Shown: in pieces, positions 41,560 through 54,700 of the stretch
Numbering within the stretch: position 1 is the first letter of the stretch
Layout of the letters: each line of letters opens with the position of its first letter
Source of the DNA: Todiramphus chloris collaris
Taxonomy: Eukaryota > Chordata > Aves > Coraciiformes > Alcedinidae
Length of the DNA: 64,000 nucleotides
Direction of reading: 5' to 3'
Assembly: GCA_025345505.1 (NCBI GenBank)
Contig: JANVCC010000048.1
Coordinates: 5,582,528 to 5,646,527 of the forward strand
The notes under the pieces: generated by a model
Told to the model about the DNA's origin: nothing
Seen by the model: only the letters and a program-made list of their open reading frames with translations
The model's database searches: none
Translations under genes and position numbers: made by a program

Positions 41560-42075
41560 ATGCCATGGGACCTCAAGAACAGTGAAAAATGAACAGATAC
41601 CCACCACAAATTTACAGATATAAATGTCTGTACCCTGGGGAACAAGCAGGAGGAACTAGAGCTCCTTGTGCTGTTACTGCAGCACTGCTGGAGTAACAGG
41701 TATGATGGGACAATAACACTGTGATGGGTTGATATGAGCTCCTCAGGAAAGAAAGATAGGGAAGAAGGGAAGACTGGGGGGTGGCTCTTTACACAAAGGA
41801 GCAGCTTGAACATTTGTGATGGATGCCACTCCGATTGTGTGTGGCTCAGGATTAGAAAAGCCAGTAAGAGTGATGTGGCAGTGAATTGCAGACCAGCGCA
41901 TCAGAGTGATGAGGACAGTCAAGCATTGCAACAGGTTGTCCAGAGAGGTTTTGCAGTTTCCATCCTTGGAGATTTTCAAGGCACGACTAAATAAAGCCCT
42001 GAGGAACCTGGTGTAATCTCACAGCTGAACTTGCATCAGCAGAAAGCTTGACTAGGTCTAGAAGTCTGAATCATA
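41560..42075 (+). mobile_element. internally deleted CR1 copy
   Basis: The left part (to about 41895) resembles the start of CR1 ORF2, in the endonuclease region (landmarks: GGGTGGCTCTTTACACAAAG and GTGTGGCTCAGGATTAGAAA). It is joined directly to 3'-region sequence at CAACAGGTTGTCCAGAGAGG (41929). The whole reverse transcriptase region is missing. It is old and diverged, with no typical terminal microsatellite left. Boundaries are approximate. Confidence 0.65.
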
Positions 42076-45000
42076 CTGGCCTAAAGACACAATCCCAGGC
42101 AGGGCTTTTGAAACTGAGGCAGAGCAATACAGCCAAGAAGTCTCAATTTTGTGACTGTATTTTAGCTGTGAGTATCATGTGTAGGTGCTCACTCAACACC
42201 TAACTGGAGACCAAGGGCACACAGAGAAATGATGGAGCAGAAGCAGTTAGAGCAGAACCCATTCCAGCAACTCTTGTGAGCATCAAACATCTAGGAAAAA
42301 AAACCCCACAAACAAGCCCTGACAACAAATGTTAACTTGATGTTAATGTCCCAAAGAGCATTTTCTCAGGAACTTTAAATATTTTCAGTTTCCCTAACAA
42401 GTTAAGAGCCAGGGAATGTGAGACTGCACTAAAAAGTATTCCCAGCGAGGGGAAGGGGCAGGGAGGCACAAATGTGTTTAATTCATTGATGTGAATTACT
42501 TGTGTCCTCCCCAGCAACCCTACCCTACAGTACAGCCTATCAGCACCAAGTTCGAGAGGTAACCAAATCTCACTGCCTCACTCTCACCAAGACATTGTTT
42601 ACATGGTTTTGGAGGATAGGAACGAGCTCTCAAGTCCAGACTGTCATCATAATCCTTTCTTGACAAATATCCAACCCTCGTTTTTACTGACAGAACCATA
42701 TTGATTGTTTCTAACCGTCTTTAATCTGAGAAGGCTGCTGCTGTCAGGAAATTATTATCACACCATTTCTCTTCATTTGCTAAATAACCCCCCTCAAATC
42801 TCAGTCCTCCTCCTCTCTGGTTTTCTTCCCACCAGCAGCTTCAGTTCCTCCAGTCTCATGTAGCTCTTCTCCCAGACACAGCTCATGCTCCAGGGAAGCT
42901 TAAGGTCGGTTCTCCATCCCCTGCTGGCAGCCTCCTCTACACAAGCTGCCAGTCGAGCTTCTTTGTATCATCAGTGATTGCTGCTCCTCAAAGGCTGGAG
43001 GCTTTGCTCAGCAGCTGGCCTCCAGCCCCCTGGACCTGCAGCCACGTGCAACCATCACCTGTGCATCTAGATAGCTACAGCACTGCTCTTGGCTTCTTTT
43101 CTTTTCAGAAACTGGCCCGCAGCCATGACAAGGGTTCAGATCTATTCCCGATAGGGACAGGCAGTCTAAACAGAAATGTGATGCTGAAGGGTGCTGCTTG
43201 TACAGCAGCCAGGTTCTGGCCTGCCTTTTCTTAGGGGATACAAAGCAGCTTGAGCGGCTCTGTCCACATTTACAAAGGAAGCATGTGCTTCAGCATGGCT
43301 CAGTGGTGTAACCACATGAAAAAGTTTATTTGTATTTGACTACACGTGTCCTGTGTCTGTGTGACAAAGCTCGTACAAAATCTTTCCTCTCTCTGTCAGG
43401 GCAAACCCCTGTGAATACAGTGCAACTAGGTGCACACTGGCACAGCTCTGCTGTATGTTTCTCTCCCTGATAAGCCCTTTTCTTATCACACTGTGCTATT
43501 ACCCATCTGAGAAAACTCACAAGTACTCAAGGACTGCCCTAATCTTCAAAAATCTTCCAAGTTTATTGCTGGGGGAAACAGCAGAAAATGTACCTCTAGC
43601 TTCTGTACAGATTAAGGTAGCAACAGGCTCCTTACAGCATCAGTGCCAAGCTCACTACCAAAGACTTTGGGTTAGAAGCAGCAGCAAGTTAAAATAACCT
43701 TCATACCAAGTTCACATACTAGCACCAGGATTTAGGTAGAGAACAAGTTTGCAGTTCAAGTTAATGTTAAAGAAATTAATACAGCAATTAATTCCTGCGA
43801 CCAAAATAATGCTCGTTAGTCAAGAAAACATTTATGAATCAGAAATGGACACACATGAATATTGTTTTAAGCTCCAGACAAATCAATACAGAATTGATCT
43901 GTAAGAAGGTCTTACTGCCACTCAAGGTTTAACCTTTTAGTCTGCCAGCTGGAAAATAGGTTTCCTTGCCCAGTTTTTACAAGTGCTTTGGAAGCATGCA
44001 TTCTTGCTCACAGTATTTCCAACGAGTAATACCTCATCAAAAAGAGGAAACACACTTTTGAACTGCTCTGACTACACTGTTAAAGTCTGCACAAAATCAT
44101 ATACCACTGCAACATTAAAAAAAAATTAAAATACTGAAAAAGAAAGAGCAATCAACACCAATGTTGCATCTGTGTAATAATCTCTGAGTTACAGTAATTC
44201 CTCATATGGAATTTCTCTAAAGAATAAAACCATCAGTCTGTAGAGTTGTTATCATGATTGCCATTTAGTTTTAATGCACAAGTGGCTTTCAAACTGGACA
44301 GGGAGAATAGTCACAAATGTACCTGGAAAATCTGTATGACATTTGCCATTCTCTGTTATTCTTTCTGACTTCCTTCTTCCCTCCCCTCTCCCCCTTCCTC
44401 TGAAAGCACTCTCTTTTATGGCAGATGGACAGGGTCAATTGGAGAGAAGCACTGACTCCCCCTGGAAGGGGGACAGTCACTCTTCTGCTGAGTATCTGAA
44501 AAACAGGGCAAGAATGGGAACAGGACTCCAGCATGATGCCTGATTCCCTATGGATCTCTTCAAGGGGCAGATCCCTCTGAATGGGTTAGTGAGAAGGTGG
44601 CTTTGGAGTCGCCTAGTAGGCAGGAACTTTGAGGAGAGTGAGGAGGCAAGAAAGGCATGCAAAAGCCCCTGCCTGAACCTGAAATACAGGTTTAAAGTGA
44701 AGCTGAAGGCAAAATGAGAAAGATGAATGTATATACAAGTGTGGGTGGGAACCAGTCCTATGGGTACAAAACCCAAAAGAGTTGACTGAAGAAATCTGAG
44801 ATCAGGTGGTAAACACAAGAGCAAAACCACTTTGCCAACACAAAACAGCTGCACTACCCTTGGAGAGCAATGCCTTATGAAACTGCAAACCTTACTATCT
44901 AATCCCATTCTCTTTATTTTGTCTTGGCACTATCTACATGAAAGGAAAACAACTGCAAAAATAGATACATGCACTTTGGTTTTACTGGCTTCCCGAACAA

Positions 45001-45452
45001 CTGGAATGGAAGCAATGGTTCTAACATCCACCTTCTTCTGAGTGTGGTTTCCCTGAAAGGTGGTTGTTTCTTGAGCTCTTAGCATACCATTTGTATGTTA
45101 CCCAACAGAATTCCCAGAGGCTTTTTCCCATGCTGTTTCTGTCATTATTGGTTTGGGTTTTGTTGCTTTGTTTTTTTTAAAAGGGTGCCCAACTGAAGGC
45201 TACTTCCAAAACGTAGCTGTAAAACTTGCATTTGAATGCTCTTCATTCAGAACACAGATGGAAAAGTGGAGAGTGAGGAGAAAAATGTACAGAAATCAAG
45301 CAGACCTGTACAAAAAGCATCACAATGGAAAACAGAGGTCATTGAACTCTCTATTTCACCATAACAGGAATATTAAAAACAATGTTCTTCAGACGGTGTG
45401 TCACATTCAATTCCTAAAAAGAGTATCAGCTACTGAGTTTCGGTGCTGAAAG
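42076..45452. other. MTPAP 3' UTR (right part) and downstream intergenic DNA
   Basis: The MTPAP 3' UTR begins at 45452 and runs leftwards on the minus strand. Its end is unknown, and candidate AATAAA signals lie at 44913, 43561 and 43325. No other gene or recognised repeat is seen. Confidence 0.55.
44913..44918 (-). terminator. candidate MTPAP polyadenylation signal
   Basis: On the minus strand this reads AATAAA, about 540 nt past the MTPAP stop. A GT-rich stretch (TGTTTTGTGTTGG) lies roughly 65 nt further on. It is the nearest canonical signal downstream of the stop; others, at 43561-43566 and 43325-43330, would give longer 3' UTRs. Transcript evidence would be needed to decide between them. 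Confidence 0.35.
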
Positions 45453-45791
45453 TCACTTTCCCACTGCTTTTTGTAGGCTGCTTGGATGATTTAACTTTAA
45501 AGAGTCCAAAAGGCTTTTGATTGTTTCGCTTCCTATTCCTTTCATCCTGTTCTTCACCTTGCTGGAACTACTTTTTCCAAATGGTATCAGTAGAGCTGCC
45601 AGTCCCCAAGGATCTTTATTGGACATTCGCTGAGTTTTATCTTCCTTCTGTAAAATCCAGGCACTTTCTCTGGCCATAGCTACAAATTTCTCCAGCTGTG
45701 GCTGATTAACATTCTTGCTGATATTAAGGTCTTGTTCAAAGGGATTCCAGATATAAAGAGGAGACGACTCAGGTTTATTTACTTCCTTTCC
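45453..45791 (-). CDS. MTPAP: MTPAP coding exon 9 and stop codon
   Basis: The exon is 339 nt including the TGA (complement of 45453-45455), with acceptor CTGCAG before 45791. It encodes [20 protein letters not shown], a conserved helix with ARESAWILQ, the [11 protein letters not shown] strand and a basic C-terminal tail. The tail is shorter and more diverged than in human. The conserved Asn of the NPFE element (Asn487) is intact. Confidence 0.96.
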   Translation of the reverse strand, partial: GKEVNKPESSPLYIWNPFEQDLNISKNVNQPQLEKFVAMARESAWILQKEDKTQRMSNKDPWGLAALLIPFGKSSSSKVKNRMKGIGSETIKSLLDSLKLNHPSSLQKAVGK

Positions 45792-48700
45792 CTGCAGACA
45801 GCGTAAAGAAAAAGCCAAAGTTGCATATATGCATTATAGGCCAAGTAAATAATAAATCAGATGTGCTATTACATTAGCATTAAGAGTAAAAATATTTTGA
45901 CCTAGTAGAGAACTATTTTTTTTCAAAAAAACCCCAAAAGAAAACAAAACCAAGAATCATTATTAATCAAGTTAATTTTCCTGTCAACCTGACTGTATGA
46001 CTCCTATTTTCTGAATTGTCTTAGTGGTGGCTTTTGTGTGACGTTCAGCTTAGATCTCCTTCCAGAACACACAAGTATCTTCCCTTTGTCTAGCCCAGGC
46101 TCCAACGTGTGTATGTTTTTGCTTGCTTTTTTAATGCTTAATGACAACCAAAAGTTCTCCAGCTTAATGAATCAGTTTCTAGGATCAACCTGCAGTGGCA
46201 AGGAGAGCTCTTATGCCAGTAATCCATAGTGCCCATGTAGGAGACAGAACACAAGAGTGTCCACACAGCAACATGGCACTGAAACCTCCCCATCCTGTAA
46301 GCAGCCCAGCAGGAACAGGTATGAGTTAAGGTAGTTACATTTATATGCACACACAGAAATATCAATAAATAGCATGACTTCAAGTAAACCAAAGTGACAG
46401 CACAGAATGATTATGTTATCTGTTGTGCTTACTGAGCTGTAAGCACACTTACTGTAGGCTGATACAAACTGCAGTAGGAAACTCCAGAGCCAAAAGCAAG
46501 TTTCAGAAGTCAACTCTAAGTTTTAATGCAGACAGCATTTGGATCTGGACTCCCAACTGTAAATGCAAAGCCTGTTGGTGTGCAAGGTTTGCAGTAGATA
46601 TTGCCATGAGATACATCTTGATATCATAGAATCATAGAATGTTAGGGGTTGGAAGGGACCTAGAAAGATCATCTAGTCTCCATCGTATTTTAATAGTTCT
46701 CACAGAAGCAAAACAGCTTCTGCTTTTTTAAACTGCCACTTTTATTACAGGGTTGTCAAGAAGAATTATACAGGCTTAGGATCAGGGTTTGTGCTTTCCA
46801 ACATATCCAAGTAATGACACTATAAATGTCCTTAATGGTGCTCTTAAGTGATTAGGCTCCGAGAGGAGAAACCTCTTCGGAGGAAGGACTCTGTTTCTGG
46901 ATATAACCAATGTAAATGTATTTCATATATACAATTAAAAATGACAGAAACTGTTGGCTAGCTTATGTAGTTTGCCAAACAGCAGATAGAGAATTTCAGC
47001 TGGTAATGATGAAAGATTAAAACTCATTTACCTTTCGAAGATTTATGGAATTCTTTCTGAAATCAAAGTTTCCAAAATATTCAAAAAAGTCACCCAACAA
47101 TACATCTAAGGGAAAGAAAAACAAAAACCACCAATAACCTTCAAGAAAAGTTTCTTTTCAATATGCTTCTAAAACAAACACTAAACAAAGCAAAACAACA
47201 AAAAATACCACAGTTGATGAAGAATTACCTACCAAGTGCTTCTGTATTTTTTGTAGGTTTGATCTTGCTTAAATCACTAACAAATGAGCAATCGTATCCT
47301 CCAATGACATGCTTGTCTTTTTCATCTGAAACAAAAAATGCAGGCATATTTTGAAGGGAGAAAGAATAAAATGCCATTGTATTCAGTAACATTCAGGTAA
47401 CAGATGTGACTGAATTCAGTGAATGCTATCATATTAAGTAAATCAAATTAGGAGTTCACAAGAGAACTTTCAGGTTAAGATTCAACTTAGATGGTTAAAG
47501 ATTTAAAAGAAAAAAGAGTCTATGGATGGGCAAAGAAAGAGAAGAATGACTTTTCCTCCACTAAGCTTCCAAGGAAGCATATCAATAAACAGAAAGCAGG
47601 AGTGAGGAATCAAGAACTTGGGGTGTCATTCCCTATGCTTTCAAAAGACTTACTGAAGATAATATACCCTGAAAGATAGGTAGGAAACAGCCAGAACAGC
47701 TTGTTTGTGAAAAGAACTATTTGCAGATGGCCTGAACAGTCTCGAGGATATTACAAATTGTGAGGAAAAAAATATACAGCCTTTCTTTTAAACATTTGTT
47801 ATCTATAAAACAATACACATATCAATCTGCACAAAATCCTTAACAAGTGCAGAGGTGTTTGAGACCCTATGAGTCTTCTGAAAAACAAAATACAGAAGTC
47901 AGCATGGGAACACTGAGCAAATAAATGACTTTTAAGTATCTGAGGTATAGAACAAACCAAACCACTCTAAGTAGAATTTAGTAGTGTGTTTAAAATGGAT
48001 TTATTTTGCCTTTAAAAATGCACTATTTCCCAGAAAAAAAATACAAATAAACCTTGTGTATTCCCTCAAACTTAAAGTATACATACCATGCACTGAGAAC
48101 ATAAAGAAACTGCTTGGGTTTATTCACCACTTCAGAGAAAACAAATGTGAAAGTCACTCCAATAAACACATCAACAGCTGTCCTTACCTGCCAGTCCTTT
48201 AAGTTGGTCTAGTGTTGGAATGATAGGTGGTGATCTCTTTTGCAGAAAAAACATGACCATCATGGTCAGAGAGAAGTTTGTAATCCAGGTGCCAGGAACA
48301 CTATTGGTAAGTCCATGAACACGGGCCCAACACCGTACAGTGAAGACTAACGCTCTTACACGGGAATCAAGACAGCCATAGATATACAAAAGCTCTGAAC
48401 TTTTTATAGCAATGCTGAAGAAGAAAAGTAAAAGACATGTGAATAACAAGAGAATTGTGAAGTACCAGATGCAGCACTCGCTGATCAGCCTCAGAGCATG
48501 AGTTATAAGGGAGGAGAGATAAAAAAAAACTAAACAAAACCAAAAATAAAAAAAACACCCACAAACTTTTATACATTAAAAAAAAAATACAAGAGAATGC
48601 CTGAAATTGTCCACAATTAAATAGCTGGCAGTTTCCATAGTAAAAAGGATACAGTTATGGGTAAATAATAATAATACTGCATTTGCACTGTTTCCTGTTT

Positions 48701-51700
48701 CCTTGTCCCACATCAGAGTGGAAGGAAAAAAAAACAAACCCAAAAAACCACCATCAAGCACTCAGGAGTGAAACTACACAGAATCAAGGCAAAAACACCA
48801 CAAGTTGGCAACAATTGCCTTTGAGGTACGTTAGATAACACGTCTATCCTAATCTGTAATAAAACACTACTAGAACTTCTTTTACAAACTTAATCTAGCA
48901 AGTAATAAAATAATGCACTGAAAACCAGCTAAAGTGCAGAGACACAAGGAAATCTGCAGAACAAGTAAAATTTTCAAATGACTTATGTTTGGCCCTCCTG
49001 AAAAAACAACTAGTCTGGAAGGCTAAAGGTTTTCAGATGGCTCAGTTTTTGATCTGCTTCATCATACGGTGATAGGAATGTTCGTGTCATGTACAAATGG
49101 GAGAGCAAGAAGAAGAAGAAAAAAATGGAAGCATGGTGTAAAAGCAAAACTTACTTTGGGGTCAGTTTTAGTCTAAAGTGCTTGTTGAACTATGGTTGCA
49201 GTTTCTACTCCCAATCTTGCACTGTACTCTTCTTTTGTGGAGTTTATTTCTCTACAGACTGTCAAAACCCAGGTGGACACATTCGTGTGTGGCCTGCTCT
49301 GGCAGGGGGTTTGGACTCCATCTCCAGAGGTCCCTTCCAATACCTTACCACACTCTATGATTCTAAATTCCACTGTGGCATAAATTCCATGTCAAAGTTT
49401 TGTAACACCTGTACAGTTTCAACCATGAAGTACTTCCTTGTGTCCACGGAGGTTTGTTATTACTCTAAACAATAACAAGACAACATGGACAGTCTCAACC
49501 AGCCAAACCATCAGCACAGAATTGCAAAGTCTGGGTAGAACTGCATGCTGACTTTCACCTTGGCTGCCTATACAGAAGTAATTTTATTGTGAGGCATTTG
49601 CTCAGGACTGCCTTAACGAGTCCTGCAAATTCTGAAACAGAACTTTGGATAATGCAGAAAATTCAGTCTGGGATTTGATTGTATGAGACAAATCACAAAA
49701 TCTGCACTAAAAGTCACATCAGAAGTATTTTGAAAGGTAATTACTCACCTTTTACTATTCCTTAACAAAAGTGAGAAGGGTAACTCATTTTCAACTACGT
49801 ACTCTTATGCCAGGCCTACGACTGGATTAAGGTGGGTATTTCTTAATAAAGTAAGTGACAGCAAAACAAATAATGTGCTTTACTGTCAACTAAAACAGCA
49901 AGCTGGAAGAGTTAAAAATAGATGCAAAGAGAGATGTTTCTAAGATTCTTGCTCCCTCTATCGGGCACTGCTAAGAAAGGTCCTAAATGACAGTAACACT
50001 TTAGACTGTTTTCCGATGCAGAGTTAATTTAGCATGCAACAAACCTTGACAGCAAATAGGTGTACCCAGGCCCATAAGGACATCAAAATAATTAGAAGCC
50101 CAATCACTGAAATGAACACAATGGAGCTGCTTAATCTGAAAAGCAGTCAAAAGAAGGCTGTGCATATGCCCATATACGTGAAAGGAAATGATGACTAAAG
50201 AACACCAACTCCTTTTGACTCCTTAAAAGTCCACCTTACTGTAGAGAGTGGTTTTCAAGTCTTGAGTTTCAGCTAGCAAGTATTTCCCATGCTGGGGAAA
50301 GGTATCTTAAGCACATTAAATCCTAAGCTCCTGAAGTCAAAAATACCGTTTATACTTTCAAAGCCAACAGTCACATTTGTTAAGGAGACAGAAAGGAGCA
50401 GACCAAAAAGTTTTCATTACAGGCTTTCAGAACATAAGGACATTAATGTCCTTCCTCAGCCTTTTAAAAGCAGGTCTCACCTGTTGCTCACCGAGAGGTC
50501 ACACTGGAATCCTGTTGGTTGATGGGAAAATTTCACCAGCGGGCAGCGAGCGTTGAGTATCTTCTGTATATTCACACATCCAGGACCAAAGTTATCAAGG
50601 CAGTCACCGATCACAGAAAGGATTTTCTGAGTTGCTAATCTTTCAGATGGCAATCTTTTCATCTGATATTCCATTTCAAAGGGACCTTTTTTCTAACACA
50701 GAATTTTAAAAGTAAACAGTTAGCTCTGGAACCAAACAGACCGTTGAGAATACTTCTGAAAAACTACAACAATTTGCAAAGAAGCACGTGGGGGGGTTGG
50801 AACTAGATGATCTTTAAGGTCCCTTGCAACCCTGACGATTCTATGATTCTATGTACAATTAGAGACTGAAAGACAAAAAATATTTAAAGCAGCCCACAGA
50901 ACTTACTGCTTTCTCTTTCGTATTTTTTTTTTCAGTGATTCAGTTTTTCCAGGTTCGTGATCGACGTACTGTAAAGTTACTTGTTCAGGATGTAACAGTG
51001 CCACATCTCACTACTGCCTACACCAAGTAATTCTGGAATTCCTGAGAGATTTGTATGCTCTAACTGAAGAGTGGAGCACACAAAAACAAAGATGGGCAAA
51101 ACACAACCAAACCACCAGTAATTTCAAACCACCAGTAATTCTATTTCAAATCATCAAAGAACACCACATTATTTGTGAATCAAGTAGTGGTGTAAAGGAA
51201 AATGTCTTTTTTGTTTAAAAAAACCTAACCATTTCAGCATGCAATTTATTTAATCCTTCAAAATGGACATAAGCTTCTGTTAGACTTAAAATAACTTCAC
51301 ATCACATACAGTTTTTCTGCCAAATAAAGTGAGGATGTATTCTGACAGCATCAGAAATTAATTTTCCTGTAGGTCTTTGTATTTTGAATTGTCATAGATG
51401 TTGTTCACAACTCAGTCAAATGACCTCATGGCTAAGATAACCTCTCTGCTCTCTTTACAGGTCCTCTATGTTTTTAAGCCTCAGCTAACTTTGCTTGCTA
51501 ATGCAATACCTGAGACTGACTTACCCTTCCCTTTGGAACACGGCACGGGTGAAAGCACACAATACAAACAGCATCACAGAGTGACCTGACCAGTCCTCTG
51601 ACGCACAGAAAGGTTACTCTTCTTGTCACCAGGTCAGTGCAAGGAGAACAGGCACTCACAGACAGGCAAGACAAACCTGAAGTTATGGATGTTGCAACCT

Positions 51701-54700
51701 TTCCCAGAAATTCATTTTAGGTACTGAATTTTGGAGTTGCTCTGGCAGTCACTAAGGTGCCTGTTCCTGCTCTGCTCCTGCCAACAGTTCTCCAGCCAGC
51801 ATGTGTTGGAACATAGTAGGACAGAGGTCCCTAATCCCACTTGGCTGTGCATCTGCACGCAGCAGCAGGGCCCAGCTCATACTGAAAGGAGCCTGTAACT
51901 ATTAACACTGAGGTAGGGAACAGGAAAGAAAGACTGGAACTCATCAGAGATATGCTGGTGTTAGAAGCTTTATGTTTGTGACAAACATTACAATGTGCCC
52001 TCCCAGACAGCAGCCCCGTATCTCTCAAAAGCTGAATGAAGAATTTTTTGTAATGATAAAATAGACACAGTAATTGATAGGACCTTCACATATAGCTTTA
52101 GTGCCAGCTGATGGGGGGATGAATTACTGATATACTTGCTCCAACCCTGTGCTTCTCCCCTTATTCTTGCTATGTTGCTCATAACAGCAAACATAGGTAT
52201 TCTTTGGGGGTAAATTAATACAGTAGCCTAAGCAAGAAGCATTACTGTTTTAACACAAAAACTGCTAGTCTGAAAGTACCACAGAACTCTGTTTTAAGTC
52301 ATTCACTGATCTCCCAAACTGCTCACCTGTTAAGAGCACTATACCTGGGGTATAATAATTAATAATCCACTCTTGGTAAAGAATGCTCCCACTTCTGCTG
52401 TTTTTTAAACTCACAACTAGTAATGTTTGCTGTTAAGACTCATGAAATGTTATTTAATGTAAACAGTTGCTGAAATGCATGGTCCTCCTTCACTGCTGGT
52501 ACCTTCTGAAAGGCTGCAACAGTGCAGAAATCAGAAGATACCCTTTCCACTGCTGCTACCTCCCTCCTTGTTCTGTCAACTTACATGTACTAGTAACACA
52601 GTTTGCCAGGCAGAATATCAATATCCCTATAAATCACACTGCCAACTGTATGAGACCTTTGCCTTCCTCTGAAATATTGTCTGTTGCTTATCACAGGAGA
52701 TACACCCAACATCTTCTTTTCCTGCTGTATTAGGTTTACATGGCAAGGTTTTGTTGCAGGGTTGGCTTCTGTGAGGAGACACCAGAAGCTGCTCTTCATG
52801 TTGGGCAGAGACAGTTCCAAGATGGACCAGTCACCAGCCAAAGCTGCTCCTATCAGCAACACTGGTGGCACCTCTGTGATAACATAAGAAAGTGTAAAAA
52901 CCACTGCACAGCAGCTGGGAGAATGGGAAAAGTGAGAGAAACAACTCTGCAGACACCAAGGAGGAGGTGCTCCAAGCACCAGAGCAGAGATTCCCTAGAA
53001 GACAACAGTGATGGCAGTGGTCCTCCTGTGGCCATGGAAGACCACAGTGGACCAGATATCCACCCTGCAGCCCATGAAGGACCCCACACCAGAGCAGGTG
53101 GATATGCCCTGAAGGAAGCTGCAGCCTGTGGAAAGCCCACACAGGAGTAGGCTCCTGGCAGGAGCTGCAGGCCGTGAAAGGCAACGGGTTTTCTGGCAGG
53201 ACCTGGGCTGTATGGGGAACCCACACCCAAGCAGTACATTCTTGAAGGACTGTATCCTGTGGGAAGGAACCGTGCTGAAGCAGTTCCTGAAGAGCTACAG
53301 CCTGTGGGATGGACCCCACATCAGAGCAGGGGAACAACAAGAGGAGGAAGGGGCAGCAGAGATGAAGCATTATGAACTGATTGCAACCCCCATTCCTCAT
53401 CACCCTGTGTTGCCCGTGGGGAGAAGGCAGAAGCACTGGGAAGGAAGTTGAGCCTGGGAAGAAGGGGTGGTGGGAAGGCAGTTTTAATTTTGGTTTATTT
53501 CTCAGTATCCCACTCTGTTATTAACTGGCAACAAATTAATCTTCCTCAGGTTGAGTTTGGTTTGCCCATAACAGTAAAAAGTAAGTGAATGCCCTGACTT
53601 CATCTCAACCCACGAGCATTTTCATCTTATAAGGAGAAAGAGTGAGAGAGCAACGGTGTGGGCAGCTGGACACTAGACAAGATGATCCCACCACTCCCAC
53701 AAAGCTCACTAGGTGCTGGCACCTTACTCTCTCATTTTGAGTATGCTTGAATCGAGACACAAGAGTTGCACTAATGATTTTTGCATTTACAGAATCACTC
53801 AGGTTGGAAAAGCCCCTTGGGATCATCGTGTCCAACCATTAGCCCTACTCTACAAGTTCACCCCTAGACCATGTCCCCCAACACCACATCCAAGCGATGT
53901 TTAAACACATCCAGGGATGGAGACTCAACCACTTCCCTGGGCAGCCCATTCCAATATTTCACTACCCTTTCTGTGAAGAATTTTTTCCTAGTGTCCTATT
54001 AACCTATCGTGTAACCTGAAGTCATACACACAGGTAGTATCCCTGCTGGCTTTTGCTGCAGCATCCCCATAGTAGTAAGTCTGCCAACTGTCCACAAGTA
54101 ACCACAACTGCTAGTAACCTCATCTATCAGCAAGTAACTCTGAAGTTCACAATGGAACTTCCATTTCTACAGAAGATGAATACTAAAGAAACCAACTAGC
54201 TACAAAATATGCTTTGAAAATAAGACTTTTTATACTTGAGACTCTTCCCTCCAAATTTAAGAGGCAACTTGACTGTTTAAATATAGAGTGCCTAGATTTT
54301 AACACTTCCTACATGCACATGATGATCCTACTCTTCAGCCAACATACTTGATTTCATTGTGTTTGGCCACTGAAAGCACACTAAAAACTATATAGCTTTG
54401 AGGGCTATTTCTTTAAATGTAACATACATGGCAATATACAAATTGTACAGAAAAGTTAAGTTCAATCTTCAAAACCTTAAGCCCATTGTCTTTTTTTTTT
54501 TATGTAAGGAAAACAAAGCTAGTTTTACCCAAATTATCTGTCACCATTCAAATAAAATGAAGTTTTCAGAATGCCAGAATCACTTACTCAATTACCCATT
54601 CAGAATCCGTGAAGAATCCCACCTTCTCCACAGGGCATTTCTGATCCAACTCTTCCTTTTTCCTACCCTGATTCTCATCTCTCTCTTTCATATTTTGTTC

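Noticed and set aside
52831..53436. 201-codon minus-strand frame in MTPAP intron 4
   Set aside because: It lies wholly inside the solo LTR on the opposite strand and follows the LTR's internal repeats, so it is accidental.
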